NCBI RefSeq assembly: GCF_030704535.1
Contig: NC_081822.1
Span: 1,188,001-1,252,000 of the forward strand
Direction of reading: 5' to 3'
DNA from: Vitis vinifera
Lineage: Eukaryota; Streptophyta; Magnoliopsida; Vitales; Vitaceae
DNA length: 64,000 bases
Notes under the pieces: model-generated
Database searches by the model: none
What the model was told of the DNA's origin: nothing
What the model saw: the letters and a program-made list of their open reading frames with translations, nothing else
Part shown: positions 1 through 13,500 of the stretch, one piece after another
Layout of the letters: each line of letters starts with the position of its first letter
Numbering within the stretch: the stretch's first letter is position 1
Program-made: the position numbers and the translations under genes

Positions 1-985
1 CAACCGATGGAATTCACCAAGGCCCCTAAAAGCAAAAAAATAAGTCATCCAGGTCTGCAGATTTTTCTCATTTAAATGTTAGCCTCTTTGATTTCCTCCT
101 CCAAAAATGTAGGTTCCAACCACCTAACACTAACATTGGAGATGGGAGACCAGTCCAGACCCTGAAGTTCCCAATGGCAGCTAACAGAGGCAACTAAAAG
201 ACGTCAAAATGTCCTCAGAAATACGATCCTAGTTTATAAATGCTGTTCTATCTCTTCTTGAGTTAATTTTTTTCATCTTTTTCTTCATCCTACCTTTTGC
301 AACCAACATAAAAGCTTGGAGTTGCAATGCCCACCCTTCACCCACTTCACTCCTGATTTTTGCCTACAATAAACTTCCTACCTCAGAATGTATTTCCTGT
401 AACTCCACTTCTCTGGAAACTTTAGGGGCTCTGCTTCATGCAGAGGAGGACCTAATCTTTCAAGGGGACCAAAAATCCCAATATCCATAAGAATGGAACT
501 TCTCTCCCATAAATCCCTCATTTCCTCCAAACTTTAACTTAGTTTTGATAGGCCAGAATTTTGATATAAATAATATTTTTTTTATTAAACAAGTGGAATG
601 TTAATATTAACTAATAAAAAACTTATTTTCCAACTAGAAATCCCTCTTAGAAACTCAAACAACTCTATACACATGTAGCTTGAAAATCCAAGGTGATCTA
701 TGTGATTATTCTGTAAAAGGGCATACTAGTTTACTTTGTGAATCCACAAACATTCTACTGGTTGGTCTTGGAGATTTTTAGTGATAAATTTAAGCGGAAC
801 TTCTGAATAAATATAAAGCACATTGTCATCAATGTGGTAATAATGTCAAGGGAGTAATTAAACTAATGGGGTACCATTCTCCATCACAAGGATTAATTTA
901 CAGAGAGTTGCTTTCAATTTGCTTCAGTCCCAGATCAACAATACTCAATACATTCAAAATATTGTATGATAAAATGATTATATAC
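1..985 (-). other. Partial intron 3 of the ESV1-type gene
   Basis: Sequence downstream of the donor at 985-984 on the minus strand. I see no reading frame continuing the tryptophan-rich domain and no acceptor followed by a Trp-Trp-Glu-Lys-like exon, so this is read as intron. It is ordinary AT-rich DNA; short frames at 866-1138 lie opposite exon 3 and are shadows. Confidence 0.6.
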
Positions 986-2790
986 CATTTCTTTCCATTC
1001 CGAGGAACCATCATGGCTTTGACCACCCATCCTTGTCCATCTACATCTGTATCCATTTTCACCAAGGTCTTCCCCACTCTCTCGATACCAAGCACTGCCA
1101 TCTTCATTAGTGCCAGACTCATTGATATTTTCACTTAATAAGTTGATGCCCCAATCCTTTTCATTTGCAATACCAGTGTCTGAGGTGAAGGAACCAGTAA
1201 ACAAAAGATGTGTTATTAGGCACAACATTTAGATGACAACATAGGCCATAAATCAGAAGCTACAACGCATTCAGAAACTAAAATGGCAAGGTCACTATAG
1301 ATCACCTCTTTTTGGTGGAGTATCACGGGACTGTGGACCAGAATGTCTTGGAGTGCAGCGGGGATAGAACTTTTCTTGTTTGGAAACAAAATGAGACCTG
1401 TTGGAATCAAAAGGCAAAGGAGCATTACAAACCAAAGAACAGCTTCTGTATCATTAGGAAGTAGCTTAGCTTACCATAATGATCTTATTATCTGCAACTT
1501 CTAGGAATAAAATTATTCATCAAGTCTACCGTTGGTTTGCCGAATGACTTTTTCAATACTGCCCATTAACTTTTAGAGTGACACTCATACTAGCGTTTAT
1601 GTTTTATCCCCAGACCTAGTTGTTGATGATATCAATTGCAAATGATAATCTGTTTACTATATCAATTACCACTGTGGATCAAACTGCAGAAAAACTACAT
1701 CCAGATCCAGTGGTTCAATGCAACTTATATGTTCATCACATTTTGAGCTAAGTTTGCTACCTTCACTATGTTCATGTATTTTGATATCATGCCATATTCA
1801 TGGTTCTACTTGACCAGGCATCATTGGGGCCAGAAATATTGCATTCATCTGTTTATCTTTCATATAGTTCTGAAATGAAAAATCAACCATATATCTGTTC
1901 ATCTTTTTTGGCGTTTCATATAGCACTGAACTAGCTTGAAAGTTCAGAACAGTCTCGCTTGAGTGCTTAAGTAGTCCAAGCAGACGTACATAAGTAATAC
2001 AGAGGCTAACTATAACTCTATCTCATGGATGATGAATCCTGCATTGACTCCTGAACCATCTAAACGGTTTGCTTAGTAAAATCAATCAGCTCCGTTTATT
2101 TCATCACCTATGAAAGCCACTTGTAAAACTTCTTCGAATGTTTCTTTGCCTTAATTTAATTTTAAAATTTTAATGTTTTGTTTAAAAGAACTCAAATTGC
2201 ATTCGATTTGGTATTCCTATCCTCTTCTACATATTCCTTCGCTTCTCATGAACTAAGAAACTGGCAAAAAAAAAAAGGGAAAATAAGTTGATAAATACTT
2301 GTAGCAACAGATAAGGAGCAGAAGCAGAAGAAATCCATATCTGAAATTGTTAAAAAAGTGTTCCAAAGCATGTATTCCCTTCTAAGCATGTTCCGGTCTC
2401 CTCTCTCCATTTTCCCAGAGACCAAACACATAGTAGAATAGAAAAGGAAAAAAAGAAGGAGAAGAAGAATAAATGGAGAAAATAAGTTAGTGAGATCGGA
2501 ACTCACTGAGGCGAGGCAAAAGGCATTGAAGGCATAGCCTGGATTCGAACTCTATGAGAACTCTTTTTAGAATCAAACCGCCATTCTTCAGCCTTCTCCA
2601 CACTCTTCCCGGAGCCAGTACTTCCAGAACAGCAGCATCTGATTCTACTCAGCCGAATTCGATCTCCATCAACAGAAACCCTCCTCCTACACTTCCTGAA
2701 CTCGATTTCGCGATGTGGCAGAGTCGACACATCAACACTTCTCAGTTCCAGACGAAATGGAGTCGCGAAGCCTCTAGAACTAGCCGCCAT
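986..2790 (-). CDS. ESV1: ESV1-type starch-binding protein, first three coding exons (3'-truncated by window edge)
   Basis: Exons read on the minus strand are 2790-2507, 1397-1306 and 1179-986. Each junction has GT/AG, and phases match exactly: a Gln codon is split across intron 1 and an Asp codon across intron 2. The start is the first ATG, and a basic, Ser/Arg-rich N-terminus fits a plastid transit peptide. The joined frame runs through KQEKFYPRCTPR, the acidic NESGTNEDGSAWYRESGEDL stretch and RCRWTRMGG, where the tryptophan-rich domain begins. ESV1/LESV proteins bind starch glucans in the plastid and influence granule organisation and the rate of night-time starch breakdown. The short N-terminal region before the Trp-rich part fits ESV1 (about 430 residues) better than the longer LESV paralogue; this comparison is from memory. 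No following Trp-rich exon appears in 1-985, so intron 3 exceeds 985 bp and the gene continues off-window. Family call is firm; ESV1 versus LESV is less so. Confidence 0.85.
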
Positions 2791-5369
2791 TATTTACGGA
2801 AATGCCATCCAAAAACCCTAGGTCTCCGTAAGAGAAGAGAAGAAAAGAGTGTAGAGCAGAGAGAGGAGTCTCTACGTTGATTGCTCTTATAGAAGAAGAA
2901 GAAGAGTAGAAAATGTGGAGTTGGGGGTTATGGGCCAATGGGATTGGAGAAGTGATATTCGGTGAATCTTTGTGCTGGGGCACTTGACGGAGAGAGATGC
3001 GGATGTGGGAGTATGATCCGATCGGTGGCTATGGCTTAACCTTTCTGGCCAGGCCGCGAATCGGGGCATGTAATCATACACGTGAGCAGCAGGGTCCCAC
3101 TCCAGGGTTTTTGCATTACGGATACGCCACGTGTCTCTTTATCAACCGTTGGTTTATAGTATGGAAATCGCCCTCCTTTAATGACCAATTTAATTTTATG
3201 CTGCATGTCATCATAGGAGATAATAAGTGGACCAAAATAATATAATTTTGTGCGTATTAAATTATTAAACTTAACTACTTCGAGCATTATCCACTGCCAC
3301 GTGTTTGTTCTTGCTTACATATTTTTATCACCCATAATTAATCACATATTATTCACTTTTTTAAGTATAATTATAATTATGTAAATAAATAATAAAAAAT
3401 GATAAATATTCTATTTTCAGGAGTGCTTATCACATAAGCAACTAATAAAACCGCTCACGAAGTCATAGGAGAGGCAAATTCAGGAAAATGAAAAAAAATA
3501 AAATTGATATTTAAAATTTTTATTATCCAACTTTAAAATGCTAACTAATTTTTATTTTCTAGAACTTTTAATTTAAAATTTTTTGAGATAGTAAAAAAAT
3601 TAATACCTTAATTTTCAAAATAATAATTGAAAGTCATGAGTGCAAGTAGGGAGTGATTTTAAAAAATATTTTTAATATTTAAATAATAAATAATCTTAAA
3701 TATTAAAAATATTTTTCAAAATTACTATAAAATGAACTCAATATTTTAAATAGAACCAACTAACAGTTTTTATATATTTTATATACTGATTTGATATGAT
3801 TTGAGTTTATTGATGACAAGGTATAAAAAGGTTGAAAATATAAAAATAGATCTATATCTATTCTTCTTGGCTTTTGTTTATAGAAAATTTTAATTCCTAG
3901 TAATTCACTATTTATAAAATACAATTTGTATTCACATTTGCTGACGATTACTTGTATGATTAAAGAATAAAAAGATAATAATTTGGAATTTTTTTATATG
4001 TTCCACATTAATTGCAATTTGGAATTTTTCCAAAGACTATTCAAAAACGCAGAATCTTTGCGAAAGATACGTGGCAGTAGATGGATGCCGACTTAGAGGT
4101 CGCTTCATCCTCGCTGGAAAGAAAAAAATCACTTTCCCTTATCCAGACCGTACTGCGATTACCACCGCCTTTTTGAATTTGTTCCACTGGGTTTCGCCAC
4201 GTGTCAGAACCTAACACTAGGATGACATGGCAAGGTACCTGATGACCGTGCAACCGTAATTGTGGATAACATGAAAGTTAAATAGCTCACGTGTCGCAGA
4301 ATACGTGGCAGGAGGGAGTACCACGTGTATCCAGTTTTTGAATACAGGTAGGCAACATGGATTTCTGCCGTCGGACGGGGAAACACCCAGCCCTTAAGCT
4401 GAGTCATGTCCCTGCGTGCGTGGTGATAAGCTCAAGGTCACCTCAGAAAGGAAAAGTTGTACAATACTAACAAAACTCAATTGTGATGGTAACCGACCCT
4501 TTAGATAGACCATTAATATAATAACATTTGTGCCTGTTGGCTTGTTTGCGTGCTATCTAAACAAAATTAATGACACATTTTTTTCAAACTAATGGTTAGC
4601 ATGGTGTGGAATACCGTGAAAAAATTGGCTTCCTTTCCTCCTTTCCCGAAGGTCAATTGATTCAGACAAACTCATTAAAATCCGAAAACCCGATCAAACA
4701 TATGATATTAGAACACAGATTATGTATTTGGGTCTGAGGGGTATGATATTTGGGGAATTACTAGAGTACAGTGTTGATGGATCTATGAGAGCAGTGGAAG
4801 TACAAAAGGGAGTAACATCAAGAGAGTGGATGTGGTGGTGACTGGTGGGTGGTGGTCCTGAGGCCAGGAAAGCGTGCATGTGCGGGAAGGGTGATCCTTA
4901 TACCAGCAAGACATACACGACGCAGACATGAGAACCAAAAGGGCCATTGCCAGGACAACTATATTCTAACTACTACCTACAAGAATTTCAATAGCCAAGA
5001 ATAGTAAAATATCAGCCCCGTGCAGTTGCATAATTGAATTTCTGTTATGTGAAGGTTCTGTAGACTGAAGTAGGGAAGCAATTAATTCAATGGAATGATT
5101 TCCCTTCTGAAAGGGAAGAAAAGTTTATGAAAAAACACAAGACCACGAATCATTCATGGAAGAGAGGGCAGGGATGGACCATTCCCTGTAGCATTCTTCA
5201 AAGCCTATATACAGCAGGGTCATGTAATAATAATCTGCAGTAAAAACAGAGAAATCAGTAGAGTTTAAGAGAGGACAGCGGCAATGAAGCATTCAAGAAA
5301 CTAGGCCCAGTAAATTAACCAAAATAAATATAGAACAAACCTTCTGGACGACAGCATGTGGTTTGGCCT
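2791..5369. other. Intergenic region between ESV1 (5' end) and EIPR1-like gene (3' end)
   Basis: The first 100-150 bases probably hold the ESV1 5' leader, with a GAA-rich stretch on the plus strand. 3.3-4.0 kb is strongly AT-rich. 4.03-4.45 kb is noticeably GC-richer and carries the distal G-boxes. 4.5-5.3 kb shows no coding frame that I trust; the 61-70 codon frames here lack any conserved motif. The EIPR1-like 3' UTR should occupy part of 5.0-5.37 kb. Confidence 0.6.
3079..4327. promoter_or_regulatory. Cluster of G-box / ABRE-like ACGTG motifs upstream of the ESV1-type gene
   Basis: Six perfect CACGTG palindromes start at 3079, 3128, 3298, 4198, 4288 and 4322, and two TACGTG(G) motifs at 4068 and 4302. 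Several sit in the extended contexts GCCACGTGTC or TACGTGGCA, which are typical binding sites for bZIP (ABF/ABI5, HY5) and bHLH (PIF) factors. The nearest gene start is ESV1 (ATG at 2790, minus strand), so the first three lie about 290-510 bp upstream of it and the others about 1.3-1.5 kb upstream. Regulation by light, clock or ABA is inferred only from motif identity. Confidence 0.5.
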
Positions 5370-8300
5370 TCATTTTTTGGAGAGGTAGGGCTTCACGGAT
5401 TCCACAACAACCTGATTTGCAAGGAAATATAAAGGGTGAAATCTTCAGGAATTTTAAAAGGTTCCAAAAACCCATAGTATACATTTTCAGATGCTTAGTT
5501 TTGAGAGACTATTTGTCTATAGGAGTTCTTCATCTAACATCGTCCCTATTTGTTTTCAATAGGGTTAGGTCAGGCACAAAAACTATAGAACAGTTTGATG
5601 CGCGCAAGGTTCGGAATTGTGCATTAACATTTTCACCATAGAAGTAGACAAAAAATGTACATGGGTAAACTCTAGCATAGATTGTTAAGATTGCTTACCC
5701 TTCCATCATACGACAATGATGCAAAAATTGATGGCTCACGGGAACTCCAAGCAAGGCCTGGAATTTCAGTTTGAAATCAGTTGGATCAATTTTAAGCGTC
5801 AAGGTAAGTGGAAGACTAGAGGGTTACAATCATTACCATAAACACTGTCTTCATAGTCACTGTAGGAATTGAGAAGTGGATCTACCTGTCGAGTTGGTGA
5901 CTCAATTGGGCTGCTAGAAACATAGAGAAGAAAATTGTAACAGAAAATCATTAAAAAAAAAAGAAAAAAGAAGTTGAGAGATAAACTCTTTTTTTTTTTT
6001 GATAGGTAAGTTGAGAGATAAACATTGAAACATCCTAGACAAGAAGATGACCTTTCAGATGTCAAGTCATCATTACTAGACATAGAAGCCAACCACAAGT
6101 TGACAGATGAATCTGTTCCTGCACTCTACAAAATCAAACTTTGTAAACAAAAACATAATAGCTAAAAGGCTATTAGGGTTTCATTTCAATAATGTCATCA
6201 TACATCCAGTGGAGTATCTGTCCCAGGATAGGAGATACAGGGCTTCACATGTACACATGATGCGCAAGCAGAGTTTTAGAAAATATGGACATGATGCACA
6301 TTCTGAAGACTTCCTACTTAGATCAACATGATCTCATACTTGCAGGGCAAAATAAGACTCAAATCATATAAATTTATAAAACCCAATTTTAATGGATTTT
6401 TCCTGCCCTTTTTAGTCATGCTAACCCAGAAGAATACTGATAGCGTGTTTTCCAAATTTCCTATATTAGTGTTTGTGTATAGGTTAGAGAGAGAGAGAAC
6501 CAGAATCAGTCCATATTCTGGATTGCACTTCACAGTCCATGTCCTGCCAACATTAAAAAATTTCACAATCAAACTTCTACACATGCAAATGATGACAGCA
6601 AACACGCTCATTAAGCATACAGATAATAGTGTTTATGAAGCACGAATACAGTTGTATGTGATAAGGTCTGCAGCAAAACAATATATAGGTACCAGTGTGT
6701 ATGTCCAGGAAGCTCTTTGATTGGAACCTTTGGCATCCTAAGATCCCATATGCATATCCCAGATTCATCCTCTGCAGTTACCTATAATATCGGCCATAGC
6801 TTTGTCATGCAATGAGAAATTAACATAAATGATATCAACTGTCCTAAATAATCAAAACATGCCATCCAAGCACTGTTTTCAGACAAATAACAACCAGCAG
6901 TCAAGAGAACACTAAAACCCTTTTGCTAAAGAAGAATGAAAATATAACCTTGTGGATGTTTGAGACCCGAGAAAGATTTCTTTCAGCCTCTTGCCATTTC
7001 CTCCATGAACTTCCTTAGTGTTTGTTATAGGAAGAACCTTATCAATTTCAGATTGTCAAAAATACTATTGTTTGTGTGGATGATGAGTCATCAAGGCTTA
7101 AGGGGAGACAAAGTCTGAAGAGAGTTAGACAACAGTAGTAGTCCCGAATGGATTGAACTCTTAGAGATCTCAAGAATGCCAAAGAAATCTCAAGATCAAA
7201 ACAAGTGCTCCTCTTCCTCTTCTTCTTTTCCTTTTTCATTTTAAATAGGCATGGATTTGAGGATTCTTTAAGAAAAGCCTCTATTTTTTTAACCTTTTCA
7301 TATGATTGACGAGCCCTTTCAGGCCCTATTTACAGGAGTCCAAAGGTACAGCTCAACTGATGGGTTGCAAGCCCAACTAATTTGAAGGCTCCTAGGCTTG
7401 GTTAGACAGGAGGAGGAGCTTTTCCCTGTACGGATTGAGAGTGAGACCCTTTGCCTCACATATGGGAGGAACAAATAATGGAGATCCCACCACAACGAAT
7501 TGAAGGAGAGGCCCCTCACCTTGCATATAAGAAGGAACCTCTCATGAGGAGCATTTCATTGATGAATATTGTCCTACCCACACAAAGTAGAAGGGCCTCC
7601 TGCAATGGGCCATTGTGAATATTCATGTTCTGAAAGAATCCATGACATGCTCCAGCATCCACACTAGGGATAGGCATGGTTGCTGCATCACTTTGACTTA
7701 GCAGAAGAAGTAAATTAAGGCTATTTGTGCAGTGCGCACGTAGCATCTTACATAGTGTTGGGTCGCTAGCCACATGGGGATGCATCATAAGTGATTTAGT
7801 GTAAAATCCCACATGACAAATTAGAATAGAAGACACAACTAACTAGGTTTGACACAGAGCACAGAATTGGACATCAACAACTACCAAATCTGCTTAAAAA
7901 GGATGAAGTAACATCATTAGCAGGCCTTGTACATCCATGAAAATAAAATAGTTCTATGACATGTCTATTCCAAAGGACTTCCCATGGAAACAAAAATGAT
8001 AAAGAATATGTATGTCCTTGTTTATAGTCAGAAAATTTTTAAATGATGATGAGAATCAAAGTTGTTTAAAATGCTACAAATACGCAAGGAACTTGTTGCA
8101 GATGTTATCTAGCAAGAACAGAAAGTTGGACTCATGTGGTTTTTGTTAGCCCAAGGTTCTCCTAAGTGTTGTTTTGATGATAGCAAATCGCGGTTAGTTT
8201 GCTAATGATTGAAAATCGAGTTAAGTTTCAGGTATAAATCGAGAAAATCAAAAGAAGAGTCAAATGAACCTTAAAAGGATCCAAGGAAAGCAAAGTCAAG

Positions 8301-10481
8301 GGTGCATGAAGATCATTCAAGCTCAAGAACTCAATGTAAGATGAATGCTTGGGTGCACCTAGGATTTGTACATGTTCATGCATTATTTCCATACTTAGTT
8401 TCTATTAAAATTAAGCTTTAAAGTTCATTATTATCCAAACTTGAGTATGTTTTCAAAAACCTTAGGCTAAACTGCTTTAAATTGATTTACAAAGGTACTT
8501 AGGGATGTTGTCTAAGTGTTAGAAAGGTTTTGGAATGAAAATTTTAGGTTTTGAGCTGAATTTTGTCCAACCAATCAAAGGTGGACTGAACCGGCTTAAT
8601 CAGTTAGGAAACCGGCCGACTGATCACCCTTTCTCAATTGAGGGAGGTCAGTGAGTGCAAGAACTTTCTATCTCTTCCAAAAGGGTTGTTTTCCTGGTTG
8701 AGGGTACCCTTTTCCCGGTCGAGGTCTAATTGAACCCTAACAGCCACTATTATGCATTAAATGCCCAACGACTAGTCAATCGGTCGAACTGGAGTTCAAT
8801 CGAGAAAGGCCAATCGATGCACTTTTTGGTGTTCAAGGTCGCAAACTTATAAATAGAGAACTCTCATTCATTTATTGCTATGGGAACTTCTGCTTCTGCT
8901 TTAAACTCTCTACCTACTTGTTTCTCTTATTAAAAACTCTTTTTCTCTCTGGTGCATTAATTATACACTTGCAAATCATCCTAGTGCACCTTGTGTTCAT
9001 CCTAGCTTTCCCTTGTATTCAAGTATTTATTGTGCTAAGTTGAATGTTCTTAAACTTACATTTATTAAGGATCGAGTGTTGAAGCTTCAAGTTATGATTT
9101 AACTTGAAGAGAAATTTGTAGTGTCTTTTGGAGCTGATGAATCCACTTGTAAATATTTGGAAGCTTGATCGGAAGTTTCAATATAGTGGAACCCTCACTT
9201 GAAAGGAGCTAAGGAAAGTGGACATAGACGAAAATCGTTGAACGACCATAAAATCTTAGTTTGCAATCTCTCTGTCCTTGTATCTTTACATGCTCTATTA
9301 CTTGTTTTATTAAGGGTTATTTGATTAAAAAAGGTTATTAAAACTTGATTTTGGAAATTTAACCCTCCATCATTTTTTGGCCTCAATTTGCCAAAAATGA
9401 TCTCATTCTTTTCTTGTAAAAATAACCTTTTATTTTAAAACCTAAATGTAAATACTTGAAATGGTGAAAGGCATTTATGTCAGAAGTGTACTACTTTTCA
9501 AAAAATAACATAGGAAAAGTTAGATTCACAAATATGCGGATTATTTCACCCCTTTTAACTTATTAATTCTTTTATTAAGGGTGTTTTCAAAAAAGTTTTA
9601 AAACCTAATTCACCCTTCCTCTTAGGTGTTTTGCTTAATTAAATTAGTTTTATTTCACAATTTCCATGGAAAATCCAAATACCTTCTAAGAGTGCTGCCA
9701 CAATATAGATTCTCTCATATTACATTTATGCACATAAGTACATGTTATAAATTGAGCAACCTCATTGTCAAGGAAAGATTCTCAAATATATGCGCAGATG
9801 GAACACTAAATGAAATGAGACCTACATACTTACAAGTATGTGCTTCTTCTTGGTGTCATAATCTACATTGCGGACATGGGCATGCTCAATTGAATTTGTC
9901 TTCCTGTAAGTATATGCATTTTGAAGTTGTAAATCACATTGAAAACTTGGTAAATAATAAATAAAGGTGTCCACAATCCACAAGTACATATACTAAGTAC
10001 ATGCATCCAACCATAGTTTACTCCAACTCCAGTTGACAATGTAAAGAAATTTAAACAGTAAAAACACTTCTCATATTTTTCTTCTATATGATAGATTACA
10101 CAAGAATAAATATTGACTAATCTAATATCATGCCAACATCTATGCATGTTGAAAGTATTCACTACATCAAATTACGTAAGAGTAGAGTTTGATTGCCTCA
10201 AAAAAAAAACCATACTTCATTGTACGCAGATCCCAAAATTGGATTGACCATTCACATGTTGATGCAACAGAATTCACATCATGTGGATCCCAAGCTCCCC
10301 CAGATAAGTAATGCAGCATTCCAGCCGACTCCTTTGATATTACCTAGATTTGCAACAAGGCCTGAATAAGAATCAGCACAAAATTAACACTAACATGGCT
10401 ATTTCCATTTAGTGAATGTTGCCATACAAACAACTATAAATCACACGGCTTGCAAAGTTGATGCCTATATGCATGTGATGC

Positions 10482-10554
<73 letters not shown>

Positions 10555-13500
10555 GAGACAGAGACAGAGACAGAGACGGAGAGACAGAGATTGAACTGCA
10601 TCCTGCTTATAATTTAACATCAAGAAATACAAAGTGACAGTGACGTGCAAAAGATGAATAAAAAATTACTCTAAGTAGCCCTTATTCACTTTTACAACAG
10701 TGTGCGAAGTACACAACAACTTTAAAACTAATACTGCCCTCTCCATGTATTAATATCTCCATATTGAAAACTATGGATCACATGACAAGCAAAGATAATT
10801 GGTGTGTGTGTGGGAGAGAGAGTGAGAGAGCGTTAAGATAGAATAAATCCAAATGATGATGAATCTTCAAGTGAACTGGACCAAATAATTTGGAAAATAT
10901 CTTCTTTATCAACCTGTAGACAGCATATATAAATATTTGATGGCCAAGAAGCCATCATCATCTTAAGCATATCAAGCATATGGATAACCAGCAGTGCCTA
11001 AACAAATATTCAAACAATGAAGATTCTTTATACTTTAAAATTTAAATATCCGGGAAGGATAAGCAGGAAACCTTGAACTAAGCAATATAAACAGATAATT
11101 GACAGAGGATCACCCCAAGAATTCTGCTTTCAACCATACCTGTGCAGCCTTCCTTGAAGAGTCTAAGCTCCACAAGAATAGATTTTCATCATCAATGCTG
11201 ACCAACTTATCATGCCTTCCAGATGGCCACCAGAGAATGCTGTTGTGTACATATTGTTAATGAAATAGTTTTAAAAAAAAAATGGAAAAAGAAAAAGGGA
11301 GAAAGAAAGAAAGAAAAGCATGTAAGGAACAATTTTTAAGAACGCTCCTAATTTTCAACATGGGATGCAAAATTTCTTCAATTCTGAAGGGGAAAACCTA
11401 AAAGAAAAAACAAAGTTTCAAAAAAAGCAATAGAACAGAGAATTTTTTTTCTTACAATACTAGAGCATAAAGTGAACAAATAGAACATTCCAATATAACA
11501 CTACATCATACAGATGATGACCACAAGATTGCACCTACATTTTGGTAAAATTACATAAAATCCCAAACAATTTAGAAAAGTTCTACAATTCCATGAGCGA
11601 ATAATAAGAAAAATCACATTTTTATTACAATTCATTACCATTTACCATAAGATTCCACATGAAAGAAATCATCAAATTGTTTCTGGATTACTAAATTAGT
11701 ATCACAGCCTGCTACTACCACCAAAGCAGGTTTAGCTAATTCCTTAAAAATATTTGGAAGGGTCCCAAACAAGTAAATAGAAGTTTCAAAACTTTTATCA
11801 TAGCATGAACATGTATCTCTTTTTTCTTTTTTCTATTTTCTATTTTCTTTTCTTTTCTTTTTGTTTTTTTTCTCAGTCTACAGTAAGAAAAGAATCCCAT
11901 CTATCCTTGAGAACTTGCATCAAGTGGCAAGGACAAGGGGTTGGGTTGGGGATACAATTCCCAACAAGGAAAAAATTGTTATCTATCTTAAAACACACCC
12001 ACGCACATATGTATATAGATATAGAAAAAGTAGAATCCCAATCCTACCAGATGCCTTCACCATCTTGCTAGGAAGGCTTTGTCATAAGTTATGTATGGAA
12101 AATCTCATTTTTCAGCAGCAACATTATATTGCTAACATCTATATGTTAACATGTAAAAGATAAAAGCAATATCAAATGAGCATGTATCCAATAGACATAG
12201 ACATAATGGTAGCAACTTGCAAGACCTGGCACCACAGGCAAATGTACAGCAGATTCACAAATGCATTTTAAGTTTAGCAAGAAATTATTTAAGTGAAAAA
12301 AGAACATCAACTTGGAAGATTTTGATAGTGATTTGGAAGGCTGTCAAAATTGAGTAGCACCGGCATGATTTACATAGCACTTTAAGACAAAAACTCATCT
12401 TCTATCAGACCAGCAGGGAAAAAGGGACCCATCAGCCTAATAAACGGGAGATGATGAATTGAAATAGCACTTCCAATTTGTCCACCATGATTTATGAGAT
12501 GGATAAACTTTTTCTTCTACCTTCTAATACAGAGTAAAACACAACAGTCATTCGATTTTGAGATAAATCCAAAGGCACACTCATGATATACATAAATGTG
12601 AAGAAAACAGAAAGGAACGGATGTCAGTCAATTTGTGATGCCAAAGATTGCCATATGCCTGTTATTTTATGAACTATAACACAATTAGAAACTCACCATT
12701 TTATCTTACAAGCGTGTGCATCAAGAACAGCAATTCGCTCCAATTGAGGAGAATTTAGCTGGCCATAAAGTTCAGGAATCTGCCAGACTGCTGCTCCATA
12801 TGATTCACCTTCAAAAACATGTCATATGGAACAAAAAAAATGCTACATCACCAATAATACAGTTACTCATAAAGGGACATATAAAGGTTACTGGTAATGA
12901 TTTTCCTTCTAGTTTTAACTATAATCAGAAGGAAAATATCCTTGCTCCTTAAGCTGTCAACTTGGTGAAAAATGTTGAATTATCAAAAGAAATAGAAGGT
13001 CAAAGTTGTAATGAGATAGTAATTTAAAATTCTCAGCAATCAAAATGTGAACTAAAAAAATTGTGATACTTGACACAAAGTTCAGAAACCAAACAATTCT
13101 CTGAATCCTAATGTCAATTGATAAAATGTACTGCCTGTGCAAGTGCGCACACACAAAACAATCATACTTGCAAGAACCAAATAGTTCCCAAGAAGCAACA
13201 ATGTGCCAACAAACCTCTGGCAGTGTAATAGATCATCACTGGAAATGAATCAAACGCATAAAAAATTGCAAATCGAGGTGAGTACCGGAAGAGAAGACGG
13301 TGGAGAAGACGCGTTGATCGTACGGACAAGAAGCGAGGTCCCAGATCTCGTTTGGGTGCGAAAACAAGCCTTCGCATATGAGCTCCGTTCCACCTGACGA
13401 CAGCCTGATCAAATGCACCTGAGAGAGATCTCAATCAATTAGATCGAGATCAAAATCAAACACTCCGACTAAGAAATCGGCTGAGATTAAAACAAAACCT

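Noticed and set aside
866..1138. 90-codon plus-strand frame
   Set aside because: It lies opposite ESV1 exon 3, whose minus-strand frame has clear family motifs; the plus frame is a shadow.
7319..7836. Two minus-strand frames of 66 and 106 codons in EIPR1 intron 7
   Set aside because: No family motif, no matching splice phases with neighbouring exons, and the flanking EIPR1 exons join without them.
11805..12163. Overlapping plus-strand frames of 88 and 100 codons
   Set aside because: They start in low-complexity T-rich DNA inside EIPR1 intron 4, overlap each other and show no conserved motif.
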